A stretch of 39,250 nt of DNA. It comes from Clostridia bacterium (GTDB lineage Bacteria > Bacillota > DULZ01). The position numbers and the translations under genes were made by a program. Below the pieces are notes generated by a model that worked only from the letters and a program-made list of their open reading frames with translations, ran no database searches and was not told the DNA's origin. Location: the NCBI GenBank assembly GCA_012840125.1, contig DULZ01000028.1, forward strand, positions 1-39,250. Reading direction: 5' to 3'. Positions 35,634 through 39,250 of this stretch are shown one piece after another. The stretch's first letter is position 1, and every line of letters starts with the position of its first letter.

Positions 35634-37880
35634 TTAACCGAAAAGCCTTTGGTAATCGTCCCATCCGATCAATACGGCTCTGGGCTTGCTCCCTTCAAAA
35701 CCACCCACCACCCCTTTGGCCTCCAGCAAATCCATTAAACGGGCTGCCCTGTTATAACCTACTCGCAGCCTCCGCTGCAGCATGGAAATGGAGGCTTGGC
35801 CGCTTTCAATCACCAGCCTCGCCGCTTCGGGTAGGAGTTCATCGTCCACCTCCATCTCGGCCCCTGAGCCTTCCGGCAGATTAGCAACCTCCTCATTATA
35901 GTCCGGAGCGGCCTGCTTTTTCAGGAAGGACACCACCGCTTCCACTTCACTGTCTGACACGTAAACACCTTGGACTCGCACCGGTTTGCTCATACCTACA
36001 GGATAGAATAGCATATCTCCCCTACCCAACAGCTTCTCTGCTCCTCCCATGTCCAGGATAGTACGGGAATCGATCTGGGAAGAAACAGCAAAAGCAATCC
36101 GTGAAGGAATATTCGCTTTAATCAATCCTGTAATGACGTCCACGGAGGGACGCTGGGTAGCCACCACTAGATGAATCCCGGCTGCCCGCGCCATCTGGGC
36201 TAAACGACAAATAGCGTCTTCTACATCTGCCGGGGCCACCATCATTAAATCTGCCAGCTCATCCACCAAAACGACAATTAGCGGGAGAGGGGGCTCCGCC
36301 CCGTCAGGATTGGCAGCTTTCAGTTCGTTGTAGCGGGTGATATCGCGTACCCCGGCGGCAGCAAACAGTTCGTATCGCTTTTCCATTTCACTTACTGCCC
36401 ACCTTAACGCCCCGGCTGCCTTTTTCGGTTCTGTCACTACCGGTGCTACCAGATGCGGGATGCCGTTATAATTGTTCAGTTCCACCATTTTAGGGTCAAT
36501 CATCAGAATTTTTAATTGATCCGGCCTGGCTTTAAATAAAAGACTACAAATAATTGCATTCATACAAACACTCTTGCCGGAACCGGTAGCACCCGCTATG
36601 AGCAAATGGGGCATTTTCGCCAAGTCCGCTACCACGGGTTTGCCGGCGATGTCTTTACCTAAAGCGACGGTCAAAATGGATTCCGACTTTAAGAATTCCT
36701 CGGTCTCCAGCACTTCCCGGAAATGAACCACATCAATTTCCTTGTTTGGCACTTCAATACCCACCGCCGCTTTACCCGGGATCGGAGCCTCAATGCGCAC
36801 CTGGGGAGCTGCCAGGCTCAAAGCAATATCATCAGCCAGGCTGACTATTTTACTCACTTTAATACCTGGCGCCGGCTGCAGTTCGTAGCGCGTGATGGTT
36901 GGACCGCAGCTCACCTGGGTCACTTTACCTTTCACCCCAAAGCTCTCCAGGGTTTCTTCCAAAATATGAACATTTTCCGTGATATCTTTGTTCATGCGAG
37001 GATTGCGCAGCTTTAACGATGGCTTTAATAGAGTTAAAGGGGGCAGCATAAAACCGGCGTGATGTCCGGCGGGAGCCTCCTTGCTCGCTTGCTTGCCGGC
37101 GGTTTCTTTCGCAAACAGAGCCGGTTCCATGGGAACATCTGGTGCCTTAATTATCTCGGGCTCATGGGCGGTTGCGGTCACAGGCAAAGGAGTGTCTATG
37201 ACGCCCGTTTCATGGGTATGATCGATGATCACCAGGTCTTGCTCTTTGGGCTTCGCCCCCTTGGCCCGCTTAGGCACAGGCTCTTCGTCTTCAACGGTAA
37301 ACAAGAACTCGATTAACCGGTCTTTAAGAAAGTGATAAAAATTAGCCATGGCTGTTACAAATCTTTTGGAAAAAGTCCTGGGAGAACCGCTCAGCATCAT
37401 GAGGAGGGCAATTACACTCAGAGTCGCCAGCACAATGTATATGCCCCAAGCCCCAAACACTGCATAAAAGACCACGGCCAGAATTGAACCTACGGTTCCC
37501 CCTCCCGCTCCTTGCCATCCTTCGAGTACCGCTTCCCAATAACCTAATGCCGCCACATATTTAATATGTAAGAATGTAACTAGCGCCAGGAAAAGAATAA
37601 TACTTCCTCCGCTCCTGGCACCGATAAAGGGAGCATCCTTATCCTTGACCAGTCTAATCCCCCAGAAAACGCCGAGAAATCCAAATAAGTATTTCCCGTC
37701 ACCTACCAGCTTACCAAAGATCACAGATATTAGGTGGCCGGCGGGGCCAAAAGCATGTCCTCCCTCTTCTGGGTAACCAACATAAAAGCTGGCTAAACAA
37801 AACACAGCTACAGCCAGCGTTACCACCCCAGCAATTTGCCTTTTCAGGTGATTGAGGTTCTTCTTGGACTTCCGATTCAC
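35634..37880 (-). CDS. ftsK: FtsK/SpoIIIE DNA translocase
   Basis: 748 residues from a GTG at 37880, 8 nt after GGAGG; the GTG at 37889 lies within that SD. The N terminus has four membrane spans (to about 170). A charged linker follows, then the alpha/beta motor domain with Walker [11 protein letters not shown] near residue 430 and [15 protein letters not shown], then the winged-helix gamma domain ([19 protein letters not shown]). It pumps DNA through the division or sporulation septum. The length fits Firmicutes SpoIIIE/SftA-type proteins, and with spoV genes present a sporulation role is likely. An 8-bp inverted repeat lies just upstream. Confidence 0.95.
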   Translation of the reverse strand: MNRKSKKNLNHLKRQIAGVVTLAVAVFCLASFYVGYPEEGGHAFGPAGHLISVIFGKLVGDGKYLFGFLGVFWGIRLVKDKDAPFIGARSGGSIILFLALVTFLHIKYVAALGYWEAVLEGWQGAGGGTVGSILAVVFYAVFGAWGIYIVLATLSVIALLMMLSGSPRTFSKRFVTAMANFYHFLKDRLIEFLFTVEDEEPVPKRAKGAKPKEQDLVIIDHTHETGVIDTPLPVTATAHEPEIIKAPDVPMEPALFAKETAGKQASKEAPAGHHAGFMLPPLTLLKPSLKLRNPRMNKDITENVHILEETLESFGVKGKVTQVSCGPTITRYELQPAPGIKVSKIVSLADDIALSLAAPQVRIEAPIPGKAAVGIEVPNKEIDVVHFREVLETEEFLKSESILTVALGKDIAGKPVVADLAKMPHLLIAGATGSGKSVCMNAIICSLLFKARPDQLKILMIDPKMVELNNYNGIPHLVAPVVTEPKKAAGALRWAVSEMEKRYELFAAAGVRDITRYNELKAANPDGAEPPLPLIVVLVDELADLMMVAPADVEDAICRLAQMARAAGIHLVVATQRPSVDVITGLIKANIPSRIAFAVSSQIDSRTILDMGGAEKLLGRGDMLFYPVGMSKPVRVQGVYVSDSEVEAVVSFLKKQAAPDYNEEVANLPEGSGAEMEVDDELLPEAARLVIESGQASISMLQRRLRVGYNRAARLMDLLEAKGVVGGFEGSKPRAVLIGWDDYQRLFG

Positions 37881-37892
37881 TAAGCTCACCTC

Positions 37893-37914
37893 CCTAACGT
37901 TATTCTACGTTAGG
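37893..37914. repeat. Perfect inverted repeat upstream of ftsK/spoIIIE
   Basis: CCTAACGT (37893-37900) and ACGTTAGG (37907-37914) are perfect complements with a 6-nt spacer, immediately before the ftsK ribosome binding site. It may be an operator or an mRNA hairpin; no T-tract follows. Confidence 0.6.
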
Positions 37915-37967
37915 AAACAAATTCCTTTCAGCCAGGGGTTCATTTAAGCGGCAGGGCCATGAGGGCC

Positions 37968-38738
37968 TCAAACCAGCTGCCACAGCACCACTAGCAATCC
38001 CACCAGCCAGCAGTAATAGGAAAAATAGTGAAGTTTTCCCAAACGTACAAAACGAATAAACAATGTAATAGCGCAGTACCCGGCTGCCATGGCCGCTACC
38101 ATTCCCGCCAGATACGGTACTAACAAGGCACTGTTTATGTCCCCTACCACTATGTCTTTTAACTCCAGCACAGTAGCTCCCAGGATCACCGGAATTGAGA
38201 GCAAAAAGGAATAACGCGGCGCCGACTGCCGGTCCAGCCCTGTGACCAGCGCAGCGGCGATGGTTGTCCCTGACCGGGATAAGCCGGGTAAAATAGCCAG
38301 CCCTTGCGCCAATCCCACAAATACCGCTTGCCCATAACTCATTTTTTCCAAAGGCTTCGCCGCTGAAGCGTACCGGTCCACCAGCCAGAGAATGGTACCG
38401 GTTACCAGCAGCATGCATCCCGTGACCAAGACGGACTCAAACATTTCTGTGAAAACGTCATGAAACACTAACCCGATGACGCCGGTAGGCACGGCGCCCG
38501 CCAGGAGCAGCCAGGTCAGTTTCTGAAAAGGCCGTTTGAGGATGGACACAATATCCGCCCGGTAGACCATCATCACCGCCAGCAAGGTGCCAAAATGTAC
38601 CAGGACATCAAACACTAAGCCTGCTTCTTGCACTCCGAGAATCTCAGTAAATATGACCAAATGACCGGAACTGCTCACGGGAAAAAACTCCGTTAAACCT
38701 TGAATAATGCCTAAAACAATGCCCTCCCAAATAGTCAT
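37968..38738 (-). CDS. uppP: UppP (BacA), undecaprenyl-diphosphate phosphatase
   Basis: A 256-residue integral membrane protein of about eight spans. It removes a phosphate from undecaprenyl diphosphate so the lipid carrier can be reused in peptidoglycan synthesis; extra copies give bacitracin resistance. Family motifs: GLTEFFPVSSSGHL near residues 14-27 and LPGLSRSGTT in the middle. The ATG at 38738 follows AGGAGGAAAAGG, and that SD overlaps the stop of the upstream PhoU-like gene region. Confidence 0.95.
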   Translation of the reverse strand: MTIWEGIVLGIIQGLTEFFPVSSSGHLVIFTEILGVQEAGLVFDVLVHFGTLLAVMMVYRADIVSILKRPFQKLTWLLLAGAVPTGVIGLVFHDVFTEMFESVLVTGCMLLVTGTILWLVDRYASAAKPLEKMSYGQAVFVGLAQGLAILPGLSRSGTTIAAALVTGLDRQSAPRYSFLLSIPVILGATVLELKDIVVGDINSALLVPYLAGMVAAMAAGYCAITLFIRFVRLGKLHYFSYYCWLVGLLVVLWQLV

Positions 38739-38748
38739 CCTTTTCCTC

Positions 38749-39250
38749 CTAATGCTCCCCGAGTACGGCGCTGCTGATATTATTGGAATGGTCGCCGATA
38801 CGTTCCAGGTTACTCATAATATCTAAGTATATCACACCAGAACCCGGAAAACACTTGCCTGTATTGAGACGGCTGATATGATTGCGGCGCAGCTCTTTCT
38901 CTAAAAGGTCTATCTGTTTTTCCATATCCAGTGTCTTTTTAGCCTCATCGACGCTGTCATGCTGCAGGCTGTGAATAGCCTGCAGGTACGTCTCGCTGAC
39001 CAGAGCGCTCATGGAAGAGATCTCCTCTAAAGCTTGATCGCTAAAAGGCAGGTTTTCCTCAATCCGCACCATGGCCATTTCAGCAATGTTTTCCGCATGG
39101 TCACCAATGCGCTCGATATCAGTCACGCTGTGGAGCAGGCTGTTATGTTTTTTCGACAGGGCCGGGGTCATTTCCGTTTGAGATATTTGCACCAGGTAAG
39201 TAGTAATTTGTTCGGCTAACTGGTCAATAATTGTTTCCTGCTCGTACACC
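38749..39250 (-). CDS. PhoU-domain C terminus, probable Na/Pi cotransporter family protein (cut by the window edge)
   Basis: The last 166 codons of a gene whose start lies beyond the right edge. They contain two PhoU repeats with the metal-binding motif ERIGDHAENI and ERIGDHSNNI. PhoU repeats at the C-terminal end of a longer protein are typical of the Na/Pi cotransporter (NptA/YjbB) family; a free-standing PhoU is the alternative. The frame is open to the edge. It lies 10 bp upstream of uppP. Confidence 0.75.
   Translation of the reverse strand, partial: VYEQETIIDQLAEQITTYLVQISQTEMTPALSKKHNSLLHSVTDIERIGDHAENIAEMAMVRIEENLPFSDQALEEISSMSALVSETYLQAIHSLQHDSVDEAKKTLDMEKQIDLLEKELRRNHISRLNTGKCFPGSGVIYLDIMSNLERIGDHSNNISSAVLGEH

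Overview
The window looks like a stretch of chromosome from an endospore-forming Gram-positive bacterium of the class Clostridia, probably close to the Desulfotomaculum/Moorella-type lineages. The reasons are SpoVS, a SpoVK-like ATPase and a SpoIIIE/FtsK translocase; Bacillus-type LexA boxes (CGAAC-N4-GTTYG); strong GGAGG ribosome binding sites with many TTG and GTG starts; and Firmicutes-type gene order (mutS-mutL-miaA-hfq, spoVK-ynbB, lexA divergent from a yneA-like gene, rodZ-rimO-pgsA, recA-recX-rny-ymdB-spoVS). The taxonomic placement is an inference. No rRNA, tRNA, CRISPR array, phage or insertion sequence was recognised.

Layout. Positions 1-2645 (+ strand) carry a truncated alpha/beta hydrolase, a PpaX-like HAD phosphatase and a family 4 glycosyltransferase. 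About 660 bp (2646-3311) follow without a recognisable gene; they are rich in inverted repeats and may hold a 65-codon ORF or a structured RNA. At 3375-4468 a LysM/YneA-like gene and lexA diverge around five LexA-box-like sites. Nearly everything after that is on the minus strand. In transcription order from the right edge it comprises: the PhoU-like end of a probable Na/Pi cotransporter, uppP, ftsK/spoIIIE, mnmH, rodZ, rimO and pgsA (terminator); a three-gene membrane operon of unknown role (174-codon ORF, compact FtsH-like protease, membrane-anchored metallophosphoesterase); recA-recX; rny, an unknown gene, ymdB and spoVS (terminator); an M19 dipeptidase, a PHP phosphoesterase, a frameshifted DapL-family aminotransferase, a small HTH protein and fxsA; guaB-HAD-moxR-coxE-like; a Nudix-like gene; miaB; mutS-mutL-miaA-hfq (terminator); and spoVK-like-ynbB.

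How the genes work together. Much of the window is housekeeping: mismatch repair (MutS/MutL), the SOS response (LexA, RecA, RecX, YneA-like division inhibitor), tRNA and ribosome modification (MiaA, MiaB, MnmH, RimO), RNA turnover (Hfq, RNase Y), envelope synthesis (PgsA, UppP, RodZ, FtsK) and sporulation (SpoVS, SpoVK-like). LexA boxes lie upstream of lexA, the yneA-like gene and recA, so these form a visible SOS regulon. A sigma-H-like promoter lies upstream of spoVS.

The points most worth a second look are the membrane FtsH-like/phosphoesterase operon sitting where cinA is usual between pgsA and recA; a single-base frameshift in a seven-C run of the aminotransferase; a probable ATT start codon of rny behind a perfect Shine-Dalgarno; the structured gap at 2646-3311; and a MoxR/VWA pair in apparent operon with guaB.
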